From positions 1,054,001 through 1,118,000 of the forward strand of contig CBDBDN010000005.1 of assembly GCA_965203855.1 (NCBI GenBank): a stretch of 64,000 nt of DNA, in the 5' to 3' direction. How positions within the stretch are numbered: the stretch's first letter is position 1; every line of letters begins with the position of its first letter. The position numbers were made by a program, and so were the translations under genes. The notes beneath the pieces are model-generated. The model searched no databases and had not been told where the DNA came from. It saw only the letters and a program-made list of their open reading frames with translations. Shown here piece by piece: positions 41,121 to 49,326 of this stretch. This DNA comes from Bin87 sp965203855 (lineage in GTDB: Bacteria > Chloroflexota > Dehalococcoidia > Lucifugimonadales > UBA3495).

Positions 41121-41543
41121 ATGTCCGCTTACTTTGCTGATACGTCTTATTGGCTGGCTCTTGCCGCGCCGGCCGACCAGCATCATCAGACGGCTGCGGA
41201 CTACGCCAGCATACTTGCCAGCCAGCCGCAGGACCGCATCGTAACTACGCAGTTAGTGCTTAACGAAGTCCTGAATCCCCGCAGCGGCACCAGACCTCAG
41301 CATCGCCTGGACATCGTCAGATTAGTGGACGAAATCAGCCAACACCCCGGCATTGACATTATTCCCCAGACGCCGGAGCAGTTTGCGGATGCGTTGGCAA
41401 TGTTCCGCGCCAGTACTAACGACAAAGAATGGAGCATCACGGACTGCGCCAGCTTTCTGGTAATGTATCGCTATGGTATCCAAGGGGCGCTAACCAGCGA
41501 CCGCGATTTTGAGCAGGCCGGGTTTGCGGTGATGCTGCGCTAG
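41121..41543 (+). CDS. PIN-domain ribonuclease (VapC-like), copy 2
   Basis: ATG 41121 (MSAYFADTSYWLAL) is the start; an in-frame ATG 69 bases upstream lies in unconserved sequence. The 140-residue protein retains the PIN acidic residues (FADTSYW, VLNEVLN, SITDCASF, TSDRDFEQAGFAVMLR). The N-terminal half has diverged from copy 1, while the last 45 residues are nearly identical. It pairs with 40698-41033 and is a candidate second toxin-antitoxin unit. Confidence 0.82.
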   Translation: MSAYFADTSYWLALAAPADQHHQTAADYASILASQPQDRIVTTQLVLNEVLNPRSGTRPQHRLDIVRLVDEISQHPGIDIIPQTPEQFADALAMFRASTNDKEWSITDCASFLVMYRYGIQGALTSDRDFEQAGFAVMLR

Positions 41544-41614
41544 GGGTTCCGATGCCCTTGGCCCGGATGCGGTTTGACCCGACGCCCGGCGCCGGGCTAC
41601 AATGCCTCGTTGTG

Positions 41615-42964
41615 ATGAATGCTGATAATAGCGTCGCTGACGGCGGCGACAATGCAAACCGGAACCGGCGGCAGCAGCCCCGCGTCTTTTACGGATGGTG
41701 GGTTGTCGCCGCCGCATCCGTTCTGGGAATGTTCGGCAACGGCTCCATTTCCCAGGGCTTTCCCCGCTTCTTTACGCCGATACGCACCGAGCTGGGGCTG
41801 TCGTCGGCGCAGATGTCACTGGTGTTCAGCCTGGCCCGCGCCGAAGGCAGCGCCGGCGGCCCCCTGGTCGGCTGGATTGTCGACCGCTACGGCGCCCGTC
41901 CGATGATCCTCGCCGGCGGCCTCACCGCCGGCATCGGCACTATCCTGCTGTCCCGCGCCGACAGCTATTGGGAACTGCTGCTGCTGTTCTCCGGCCTGAT
42001 TTCAATGGGCAAAAGCGCCGGGTTCGGGCAGACCCTGATGGCCGCCACCAATCAATGGTTCATCCGCCGCCGCGCCGTGGCAATGTCCACTCTGATGACA
42101 TCATTCGCCGGCGGCGGCGCATTCGTCGTCCTGCTGCTTGACTTGGGCATCCGCCAGCTCGGTTGGCGGGACACCCTGCTCTGGACCGGCATTTTCATCC
42201 TGGCGCTGACCTTGCCGGCCGCGTTGCTGATCCGCAGCCGCCCCGAGGACCTGGGCCTGCGCCCGGACGGCGACCCGCCGGAGCCGGAATCCGGCAGCGG
42301 CGCAGCCCGACGCAGCCGGGGCGGTGAAATCAGCTTCACTTTTCGGCAGGCCATCGCAACGCGCGCCTACTGGCTGATTATGGTCGGCGCCATCCTCCGC
42401 GTCGCGGTCACCAATGGAATGATAGTGCATATCTTTCCGATAATGGAACTGCGGGGCATCTCCGAAAGAGAGGCGTCGGTTTGGGTTGCCGGAATGTTTT
42501 TCCTGGGCATACCGCTGCGCTTTCTGCTGGGCGTTACTACCGACAAGTTCCGCAGCAATGTGCTGCTCGCGGTGGGAATGGCCGTCGGCGCTGTCGGAAT
42601 GGGCGGCTTGTGGATTGGGCCGGGCCTGGTCGGGCTGCTGCTGTTCGTAGTCGGCATCGCCATCGTGGAGGGCATCACTTCGGTGAACTGGCTGATGCTC
42701 AGCGCCTATTACGGACGGGCGCGTTTCGCCACGCTGATGGGCTTTATGAGCCTCTTTATGAATATCGGAATGTTTATCTCGCCGTATGCCGCCGGCCTGG
42801 TGCAGGATGCCACCGGCAGCTATTATTGGGTGCTGGCAGTGTTCACGCCGCTATACTTGGTCAGCGCAGTGGCATTCCTGTTCGCCACATCCCCCCCGCC
42901 GCCCACCAGCGCGCGCCGCCGCTGGCCCGGCGCAGAAACCGCCGCCGCCGGACCGCACGGGTAG
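41615..42964 (+). CDS. MFS transporter
   Basis: I start at ATG 41615 (MNADNSVADGG); the longer ORF has no site. The 449-residue protein has 12 predicted spans. The cytoplasmic signature between spans 2 and 3 is GWIVDRYGARPMILAGG, typical for the major facilitator superfamily, and GISEREASVWVAGMFFLGIPLRFLLGVTTDKF marks the second half. It is closest in style to oxalate/formate or monocarboxylate-type carriers (FYGWWVVAAASVLGMFGNGSISQGFPRFFTPI). Substrate unknown. Confidence 0.87.
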   Translation: MNADNSVADGGDNANRNRRQQPRVFYGWWVVAAASVLGMFGNGSISQGFPRFFTPIRTELGLSSAQMSLVFSLARAEGSAGGPLVGWIVDRYGARPMILAGGLTAGIGTILLSRADSYWELLLLFSGLISMGKSAGFGQTLMAATNQWFIRRRAVAMSTLMTSFAGGGAFVVLLLDLGIRQLGWRDTLLWTGIFILALTLPAALLIRSRPEDLGLRPDGDPPEPESGSGAARRSRGGEISFTFRQAIATRAYWLIMVGAILRVAVTNGMIVHIFPIMELRGISEREASVWVAGMFFLGIPLRFLLGVTTDKFRSNVLLAVGMAVGAVGMGGLWIGPGLVGLLLFVVGIAIVEGITSVNWLMLSAYYGRARFATLMGFMSLFMNIGMFISPYAAGLVQDATGSYYWVLAVFTPLYLVSAVAFLFATSPPPPTSARRRWPGAETAAAGPHG

Positions 42965-43098
42965 GCAATGGCATGGATGGACAGGATGCCAGAGATATTG
43001 GCCGGAGATATAGGGTTGACGGGGCCGGAATCCAGCCCGGTCAAACAGCCATTCACAGTTGCGATACGCCCGGTTTTTGATTAGGATTAAGGTAAGGT

Positions 43099-43695
43099 AT
43101 GGATGATATGGATCCGCAGCCCATAGTACTTGCCGGGCAGCACATTCGCCTGGAGCCCCTCGGCCCGCAGCACGCCGCCGATCTTTACGCAGCCGGACGC
43201 GACGCCGCCATCTGGCGCTATCTGCCGCGCCCGGCGCCGTCCGACCGCGCCGATACCGAAGCCTGGATCGCCGGCCGCGCCGCCCGTCATTCCCCGCCGG
43301 AATGCATCCATTTCGCCGTAATCCTGCTCGCCGAACAGCGCGCCATCGGCTCCACCGGCTACCTGGACATCAACCGGGAACACCGCACGCTGGAGATTGG
43401 CTGGACCTGGTACGGCACAGATTACCAGCGCACCGCCGTCAACACCGAATGCAAGTATCTGCTGCTGCGCCATGCCTTTGACGGCCTGGGCGCCCGGCGC
43501 GTCTGCCTCAAAACCGACAGCCGCAACGCACGGTCGCAGCGGGCCATTGAGCGGATTGGCGGCGTGCGCGAAGGCGTCCTGCGGAACCATATGATTGCCT
43601 GGGACGGCGCAAACCGCCATTCCGTCTATTTCAGCATCATCGACTCCGAATGGCCCGCCGTCCGCGCCGCCCTGGAATCCAGACTGGCGCAGTAG
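43099..43695 (+). CDS. GNAT acetyltransferase, RimJ/RimL-like
   Basis: The 198-residue protein starts at ATG 43099 after AAGGTAAGG. It has IRLEPLGPQHAADLYAA, IGSTGYLDINREHRTLEIGWTWYGTDYQRTAVNTECKYLLLRHAF, and RRVCLKTDSRNARSQRAIERIGGVREGVLRNHM, the RimJ/RimL-type GNAT pattern with acetyl-CoA-binding R/Q-x-x-G/A. It acetylates an amino group on an unknown substrate. Monocistronic. Confidence 0.88.
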   Translation: MDDMDPQPIVLAGQHIRLEPLGPQHAADLYAAGRDAAIWRYLPRPAPSDRADTEAWIAGRAARHSPPECIHFAVILLAEQRAIGSTGYLDINREHRTLEIGWTWYGTDYQRTAVNTECKYLLLRHAFDGLGARRVCLKTDSRNARSQRAIERIGGVREGVLRNHMIAWDGANRHSVYFSIIDSEWPAVRAALESRLAQ

Positions 43696-43752
43696 CCCCG
43701 CCGCCTGACCACCATAGACCTGACAATCATAGATAGAATAGAGGGGATAGCA

Positions 43753-44202
43753 ATGGACAGCATCAAGCGGATAATCGGCGTGTTTCTCGTTGTTCATGGC
43801 GTTGCCTGCGGCCTGTTCTCCGTCATTGAGCATCTGTTTCAATCTGCCACCGGGCTGGCGTACAGCGGGTTGGGTTACAGCCCGGTGTGGCTGTACCTGG
43901 ATCCGGCAACGGCGGCGGGGATTGCGCTGGGGCTATGGTTTGCCCTGCGCGGCAAGCTGGCAATGCAGCGGGAACGGGACGGCGGCGGCATAACGCGGGG
44001 CTATCTGGAAGCCAACGCCCGGTTTTACGGGTTTCTGCTAGTGGCAATCCTGTTTTACCGGCTGTTTTTCGGCGATTTGACCGGGAGCAATACCTGGCCC
44101 GCCGCCGCCGATGTGGAATGGAGCATTGTTTATGGACTGTACCCGCTGCTGGCGGCGTCGCTGGGCATCGCCCTGGCGCGCGGCCGGCAGCCCGCAGCCT
44201 AA
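43753..44202 (+). CDS. Small integral membrane protein, unknown function
   Basis: The 149-residue protein has four hydrophobic spans (around 5-25, 46-66, 90-108 and 121-142) and a basic loop (LRGKLAMQRERDGGG). It lies 57 bases downstream of the GNAT gene on the same strand. I recognise no family. The span count and short loops resemble small channel-like or DUF-type membrane proteins, nothing more can be claimed. Confidence 0.62.
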   Translation: MDSIKRIIGVFLVVHGVACGLFSVIEHLFQSATGLAYSGLGYSPVWLYLDPATAAGIALGLWFALRGKLAMQRERDGGGITRGYLEANARFYGFLLVAILFYRLFFGDLTGSNTWPAAADVEWSIVYGLYPLLAASLGIALARGRQPAA

Positions 44203-44417
44203 TCCCCATTCTCCTGGAAAGCGCCGGGGCAAGGGACGGAAAACGACCGGGATAAGCCGCATTTGCGCCGGCAGCATTATCTGGGGTATTATTGTCGCCG
44301 TCCCTTGTCTTGCTTGCGGCCCGCGCCTGCGGTGGGTTGCCGCCCGGTCTGCCAACGACCGCCCGCTGCTGACAGGAGCGATTTTCGTTGCTATAATCTG
44401 CGCCGCAGGAGGTGCCC

Positions 44418-45293
44418 ATGCGAGCTATTGAATACCAGGCCCCGGCGACCCTCAAGGAAGCCGTGGCAATTATGACCACTCACGGAGACCGCGCCAGTCC
44501 TCTGGCCGGCGGCACCGATATTTTGGTGCAGCTGCGCGGCGGACGCCGCAACTCCGACGTCCTCGTCGACACCAAGAAGATCCCCGAACTCAACGGCATC
44601 AAACTGGACGACAAGGGGTTGCAGCTCGGCGCCGCCGTCCCCTGCTACCTGATTTATCAGAATGCCGCCGTAGCCGCCGCTTACCCCGGCATCATTGACG
44701 CCGCCGGCCTCATCGGCAGCATCCAGATCCAGGGCCGCGCTTCCATCGGCGGCAACCTGTGCAACGCCGCCCCGTCCGGCGACAGCATTCCCCCCGTGAT
44801 TACGCTGGGCGGCGAGGCCCACATCAACGGCCCCAACGGCTGGCGCACTATGCCCACCGAAAATTTCTGCACCGGACCGGGCCGCAATGCTCTGGAACCT
44901 GGCGAGCTGCTGGTCGCCATTCAGCTGCCGGCCCCCGCCGCCAACTCCGGCACCGCCTACCTGCGGTTCATCCCCCGCAACGAAATGGACATCGCCGTAG
45001 CCGGCGTTTCGTCCACCGTAACGCTGGACGCCTCCGGGCAGACGATCCAGTCGGCGCGCATTGCGCTGGCTTCGGTTGGCCCCACGCCCATACTGGCGAC
45101 GGCGGCCGGCGACAGCCTGGCCGGCAAAGCCGTGTCCGATGACGCCATTGCGGAAGCCGGACGGCTGGCCAGCGCAGCCGCTACGCCCATCACTGATATG
45201 CGCGGCACCATCCGCCAGCGTCATCATCTGGTGGACGTCCTGACCCGCCGCACCCTGAACATTGCCATCCGGCGCGCCCGAGGGGAGGAATAA
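44418..45293 (+). CDS. Molybdenum hydroxylase FAD subunit (CoxM/XdhB-like)
   Basis: ATG 44418, with AGGAGG six bases upstream, is the start; the GTG at 44412 is inside that site. The 291-residue protein has the FAD-binding AGGTDILVQLRGGR, then IGSIQIQGRASIGGNLCNAAPSGDSIPPV, the segment that contacts the FAD. It passes electrons from the Fe-S subunit to FAD. It is followed by the small subunit after 2 bases; the large subunit is 4 kb away, beyond four Uma2 genes. Confidence 0.9.
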   Translation: MRAIEYQAPATLKEAVAIMTTHGDRASPLAGGTDILVQLRGGRRNSDVLVDTKKIPELNGIKLDDKGLQLGAAVPCYLIYQNAAVAAAYPGIIDAAGLIGSIQIQGRASIGGNLCNAAPSGDSIPPVITLGGEAHINGPNGWRTMPTENFCTGPGRNALEPGELLVAIQLPAPAANSGTAYLRFIPRNEMDIAVAGVSSTVTLDASGQTIQSARIALASVGPTPILATAAGDSLAGKAVSDDAIAEAGRLASAAATPITDMRGTIRQRHHLVDVLTRRTLNIAIRRARGEE

Positions 45294-45295
45294 CA

Positions 45296-45772
45296 ATGCC
45301 CGGACTTGTACACGTAAGCACCACCATCAACGGCAACCAGGCCGATTTCCTCTGCGAACCGCGGCAGAGCCTGCTGGAATGCCTGCGCGACGTCGTCGGC
45401 ATGACCGGCACCAAAGAGGGCTGCAACGACGGCAACTGCGGCGCCTGCACCGTCAACCTGGACGGACGCATCGTAACCTCCTGCCTGGTGCTGGGCGTTG
45501 AGGCCCAGGGCGCGCAGATCAACACCATTGAGGGCGTAGCCTCCGCTGACGGCCTGCATCCCATACAGCAGGCTTTCCTGGAAAACGCTGCCTTGCAGTG
45601 CGGCATCTGCACTCCCGGCTTCATCGTAGCCGCCAAAGCCCTGCTCGAGGACGAACCGGACGCCGACGAAGCCCGCATTCGCCACTGGCTGGCCGGCAAC
45701 CTGTGCCGCTGCACCGGCTACGACAAAATCGTCCGCGCCGTCATCGACGCCGGAGAACGGATGAAAGCCTGA
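45296..45772 (+). CDS. Molybdenum hydroxylase [2Fe-2S] subunit (CoxS/XdhC-like)
   Basis: The 158-residue protein has the plant-type 2Fe-2S motif GTKEGCNDGNCGACTVNLDGRIVTSC and the second cluster helical domain CGICTPGFIVAAKALLEDEPDADEARIRHWLAGNLCRCTGY. All eight Cys ligands are visible. It relays electrons between the molybdopterin subunit and FAD. It is the last gene before the terminator hairpin at 45795-45836. Confidence 0.93.
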   Translation: MPGLVHVSTTINGNQADFLCEPRQSLLECLRDVVGMTGTKEGCNDGNCGACTVNLDGRIVTSCLVLGVEAQGAQINTIEGVASADGLHPIQQAFLENAALQCGICTPGFIVAAKALLEDEPDADEARIRHWLAGNLCRCTGYDKIVRAVIDAGERMKA

Positions 45773-45794
45773 CCCGGCGCTGTCGCCAACCGAC

Positions 45795-45836
45795 AATCAA
45801 ATAGCCCCCTGCCATACGGTAGGGGGTTATTTGATT
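45795..45836 (+). terminator. Bidirectional terminator between the hydroxylase and Uma2 genes
   Basis: AATCAAATAGCCCCCT (45795-45810) and AGGGGGTTATTTGATT (45821-45836) give a 16-bp stem (one G-U) with a 10-base loop between convergent genes. A-rich and T-rich ends on either side fit intrinsic termination in both directions. Confidence 0.8.
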
Positions 45837-45877
45837 CAATGCAATCTTTACGCCGCGCTGACGGGCGTCAAAAGCGG

Positions 45878-46642
45878 CTAGGCGTCTCGCAATCGCCGCA
45901 GTTCCGCTTCCAGTTCCCGCAGCCGCGCTTCGGCATACTGCCGCGCCACGCGCTCCCTGTCGGCCCGGTATTGTGCCGCATCGGCCCGGTTGCGTTCTGC
46001 GTCAAAGGTAGGGATGTGCCGTCCCGTTGCCGGGTCATGCCATTCCAGCCGGCCCTGCGTCCAGCGGAGGTTCAAGCCCAGGACGCCGCTGTACCCCTCC
46101 AAAACGCCCTCCGCTATCTCGTCAATCCGTATGGGATGGTATTCTCCGCCGGCCAGCCGGTCGCCCGCCAGCCGCGCCCCGTGATGCTCGCCCGTTTCGT
46201 CAAACCGCCAGTATTCCGGGATGCCCAAAGCCGCATAATCGTAGCGTTTCGCCCCGGTATCGGCGCCCCCCGTGCTGCGGGATGCGACTTCCAGCACAAA
46301 ATCCGGCGGCTTGCCCTGTTCTGCGATGATGTAAGCGTTGCTCCGGTAATAGGCGGCGGGGTTGACGCCGAAAGCAATCAGCAGGTCGGGATAGCGCAGC
46401 CCGGCCATATCCCGGGTTGGCGCCGCGCTGATGTAATGCTCGCCGGCCACCAGGGTAGTGTCGGGATTGCCGAAGTGATGGCGCAGATGATGGACATTGC
46501 CGTTGGCGGAGAGATGGTTGAAGCTGGTCATATCGGGCGTCGGTTCTGGGGGGTCGGGCAGCCGGCAGGGGCCGGAGCGAATATCGGCGGCGCTGGCGGC
46601 GGCAATGTCGCGGTCGGCAGCGTAGGCGTTGCGAGTAGTCAT
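45878..46642 (-). CDS. Uma2-family endonuclease, tandem copy 1
   Basis: The start is MTTRNAY at 46642, with GAGG a few bases upstream. The 254-residue protein has the Uma2 (DUF820) core: GEHYISAAPTRDMAGLRYPDLLIAFG, PDFVLEVASRSTGGADTGAKRYDYAALGIPEYWRFD. Asp, Glu and Lys of this block form a PD-(D/E)xK site. The C-terminus is a coiled coil ERNRADAAQYRADRERVARQYAEARLRELEAELRRLRDA. A conserved -10 (TATAAT, complement at 46691-46696) precedes it. Role unknown; such genes are often amplified in cyanobacteria and Chloroflexota. Confidence 0.85.
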   Translation of the reverse strand: MTTRNAYAADRDIAAASAADIRSGPCRLPDPPEPTPDMTSFNHLSANGNVHHLRHHFGNPDTTLVAGEHYISAAPTRDMAGLRYPDLLIAFGVNPAAYYRSNAYIIAEQGKPPDFVLEVASRSTGGADTGAKRYDYAALGIPEYWRFDETGEHHGARLAGDRLAGGEYHPIRIDEIAEGVLEGYSGVLGLNLRWTQGRLEWHDPATGRHIPTFDAERNRADAAQYRADRERVARQYAEARLRELEAELRRLRDA

Positions 46643-46717
46643 CAGAAAGCCTCGTCGGGCCGGCAGAAGCGCCGGCAGCAATCCATGCCAATTATAGATG
46701 CAGTGCGGTCAGGATTC

Positions 46718-47449
46718 CTACGCATTCCGTATCCGCCGCAGCTCCGCTTCCAGTTCCCGCAGCCGCGCTTCGGCATACTGCCGCGCCACGCGCTCGCTGT
46801 CGGCCCGGCTGCGTTCTGCGTCAAAGGTAGGGATGTGCCGTCCCGTTGCCGGGTCGTGCCATTCCAGCCGGCCTTGCGTCCACCGGAGGTTCAATCCCAG
46901 GACGCCGCTGTACCCCTCCAAAACGCCCTCCGCTATCTCGTCAATCCGTATGGGATGGTACTCCCCGCCGGCCAGCCGGTCCCCCGCCAGCCGCGCCCCG
47001 TGATGCTCGCCCGTTTCGTCAAACCGCCAGTACTCCGGGATGCCTAAAGCCGCATAGTCGTAGCGTTTCGCCCCGGTATCGGCGCCCCCCGTGCTGCGGG
47101 ATGCGATTTCCAGCACAAAATCCGGCGGCTTGCCTTGTTCTGCGATGATATAAGCGTTGCTCCGGTAGTAAGCGGCGGGATGGACGCCGAAAGCAACCAT
47201 CAGGTCGGGATAGCGCAGCCCGGCCATATCGCGGGTTGGCGCCGCGCTGATGTAATGCTCGCCGGCCACCAGGGTAGTGTCGGGATTGCCGAAGTGATGG
47301 CGCAGATGATGGACATTGCCGTTGGCGGAGAGATGGTTGAAGCTGGTCATATCGGGCGTCGGTTCTGGGGGGTCGGGCAGCCGGCAGTGGCCGGCGCGGA
47401 GGTCGGCGGCAATATCGCGGTCGGCAGCGTAAGCGTTGCGAGTAGTCAT
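46718..47449 (-). CDS. Uma2-family endonuclease, tandem copy 2
   Basis: The 243-residue protein (ATG 47449) is nearly identical to copies 1, 3 and 4 from residue 30 on, with the Uma2 catalytic block. The coiled-coil insert is shorter: FDAERSRADSERVARQYAEARLR. Its N-terminal spacer reads DIAADLRAGHCRLPDPPEPTPDM, differing from copy 1. A TATAAT element (complement at 47498-47503) lies upstream. Confidence 0.85.
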   Translation of the reverse strand: MTTRNAYAADRDIAADLRAGHCRLPDPPEPTPDMTSFNHLSANGNVHHLRHHFGNPDTTLVAGEHYISAAPTRDMAGLRYPDLMVAFGVHPAAYYRSNAYIIAEQGKPPDFVLEIASRSTGGADTGAKRYDYAALGIPEYWRFDETGEHHGARLAGDRLAGGEYHPIRIDEIAEGVLEGYSGVLGLNLRWTQGRLEWHDPATGRHIPTFDAERSRADSERVARQYAEARLRELEAELRRIRNA

Positions 47450-47523
47450 CAGAAAGCCTCGTCGGGCCGGCAGCAGCGTCGGTAGTAATCCATGCCAATT
47501 ATAGATTCAGTGCGGCAGGATTC

Positions 47524-48318
47524 CTATGCGCTCCGCAATCGCCGCAGTTCCGTTTCTAGTTCCCGCAGCCGCGCTTCGGCATATTGCCGCGCGGCGCGCT
47601 CGCTGTCTGCCCGGTTGCGTTCAGCATCGGCATGATATTGTGCAACGTTGGCCCGGTATTGTGCCGCATCCGCCCGGCTGCGTTCTGCGTCAAAGGTAGG
47701 GATGTGCCGTCCCGTTGCCGGGTCGTGCCATTCCAGCCGGCCCTGCGCCCAGCGTAGGTTCAAGCCCAAGACGCCGCTGTACCCCTCCAAAACGCCCTCC
47801 GCTATCTCGTCAATCCGTATGGGATGGTATTCCCCGCCGGCCAGCCGGTCCCCCGCCAGCCGCGCCCCGTGATGCTCGCCCGTTTCGTCAAAACGCCAGT
47901 ATTCCGGGATGCCCAGCGCCGCATAGTCGTAGCGTTTCGCCCCGGTATCGGCGCCCCCCGTGCTTCGGGATGCGACTTCCAGCACAAAATCCGGCGGCTT
48001 GCCCTGTTCTGCGATGATGTAGGCGTTGCTCCGGTAATAGGCGGCGGGATGGACGCCGAAAGCAATCAGCAGGTCGGGATAGCGCAGCCCGGCCATATCC
48101 CGGGTTGGCGCCGCGCTGATGTAATGCTCCCCGGCCACCAGGGTAGTGTCGGGGTTGCCGAAGTGATGGCGCAGATGATGGACATTGCCGTTGGCGGAGA
48201 GATGGTTGAAGCTGGTCATATCAGGCGTCGGTTCGGGCGGGTCGGGCAGCCGGCAGGGGCCGGAGCGAATATCGGCGGCAATATCGCGGTCGGCAGCGTA
48301 AGCGTTGCGAGTAGTCAT
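47524..48318 (-). CDS. Uma2-family endonuclease, tandem copy 3
   Basis: The 264-residue protein (ATG 48318) has the longest coiled coil of the four: FDAERSRADAAQYRANVAQYHADAERNRADSERAARQYAEARLR. The catalytic block is unchanged. The extra residues are near-repeats of an A-x-QY-x-A unit, which suggests in-frame expansion. The -10 element is at 48367-48372. Confidence 0.85.
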   Translation of the reverse strand: MTTRNAYAADRDIAADIRSGPCRLPDPPEPTPDMTSFNHLSANGNVHHLRHHFGNPDTTLVAGEHYISAAPTRDMAGLRYPDLLIAFGVHPAAYYRSNAYIIAEQGKPPDFVLEVASRSTGGADTGAKRYDYAALGIPEYWRFDETGEHHGARLAGDRLAGGEYHPIRIDEIAEGVLEGYSGVLGLNLRWAQGRLEWHDPATGRHIPTFDAERSRADAAQYRANVAQYHADAERNRADSERAARQYAEARLRELETELRRLRSA

Positions 48319-48393
48319 CAGAAAGCCTCGTCGGGCCGGCAGGAGCGCCGGTAGCAATCCATGCCAATTATAGATGCAGTGCGGTCAGGATTC

Positions 48394-49125
48394 CTACGCA
48401 CTCCGTAGCCGCCGCAGTTCCGCTTCCAGTTCCCGCAGCCGCGCTTCGGCATACTGCCGCGCCACGCGCTCGCTGTCGGCCCGGCTGCGTTCTGCGTCAA
48501 AGGTAGGGATATGCCGTCCCGTTGCCGGGTCGTGCCATTCCAGCCGGCCTTGCGCCCAGCGGAGGTTCAAGCCCAGGACGCCGCTGTACCCCTCCAAAAC
48601 GCCTTCCGCTATCTCGTCAATCCGTATGGGATGGTACTCTCCGCCGGCCAGCCGGTCCCCCGCCAGCCGCGCCCCGTGATGCTCCCCCGTTTCGTCAAAC
48701 CGCCAGTATTCCGGGATGCTCAAAGCCGCATAGTCGTAGCGTTTCGCCCCGGTATCGGCGCCCCCGGTGCTGCGGGATGCGATTTCCAGCACGAAATCCG
48801 GCGGCTTCCCCTGCTCTGCGATAATGTAAGCGTTGCTCCGATAGTAGGCGGCGGGATTGACGCCGAAAGCAATCAGCAGGTCGGGATAGCGCAGTCCGGC
48901 CATATCCCGGGTTGGCGCCGCGCTGATGTAATGCTCCCCGGCCACCAGGGTAGTGTCGGGGTTGCCGAAGTGATGGCGCAGATGATGGACATTGCCGTTG
49001 GCGGAGAGATGGTTGAAGCTGGTCATATCAGGCGTCGGTTCGGGCGGGTCGGGCAGCCGGCAGGGGCCGGAGCGAATATCGGCGGCAATATCGCGGTCGG
49101 CAGCGTAAGCGTTGCGAGTAGTCAT
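48394..49125 (-). CDS. Uma2-family endonuclease, tandem copy 4
   Basis: The 243-residue protein (ATG 49125) matches copy 2 in length and coiled coil. Starts of copies 4, 3, 2 and 1 are spaced by 807, 869 and 807 bases, so the array arose by unit duplication; only the coiled-coil insert accounts for the longer period. Its -10 is at 49174-49179, in diverged upstream sequence, so copy 4 is probably the outermost unit. Confidence 0.85.
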   Translation of the reverse strand: MTTRNAYAADRDIAADIRSGPCRLPDPPEPTPDMTSFNHLSANGNVHHLRHHFGNPDTTLVAGEHYISAAPTRDMAGLRYPDLLIAFGVNPAAYYRSNAYIIAEQGKPPDFVLEIASRSTGGADTGAKRYDYAALSIPEYWRFDETGEHHGARLAGDRLAGGEYHPIRIDEIAEGVLEGYSGVLGLNLRWAQGRLEWHDPATGRHIPTFDAERSRADSERVARQYAEARLRELEAELRRLRSA

Positions 49126-49326
49126 CAGAAAGCCTCGTCGGGCCGGCACAAGCGCCGGTAGCAATCCATGCCAATTATAGCGGGTTGCGCCAATAGTATA
49201 ACCGCAATGCTAACAACCCGTAATCCCGGCGTCAAACACCCTTGGCTCAGGCCGTCTTGCCCGCCGCTGATTTGCGCTATAATCCGCTATCAGCAACGCT
49301 AACCTAACCCCAAGAGGTGAAACAGA

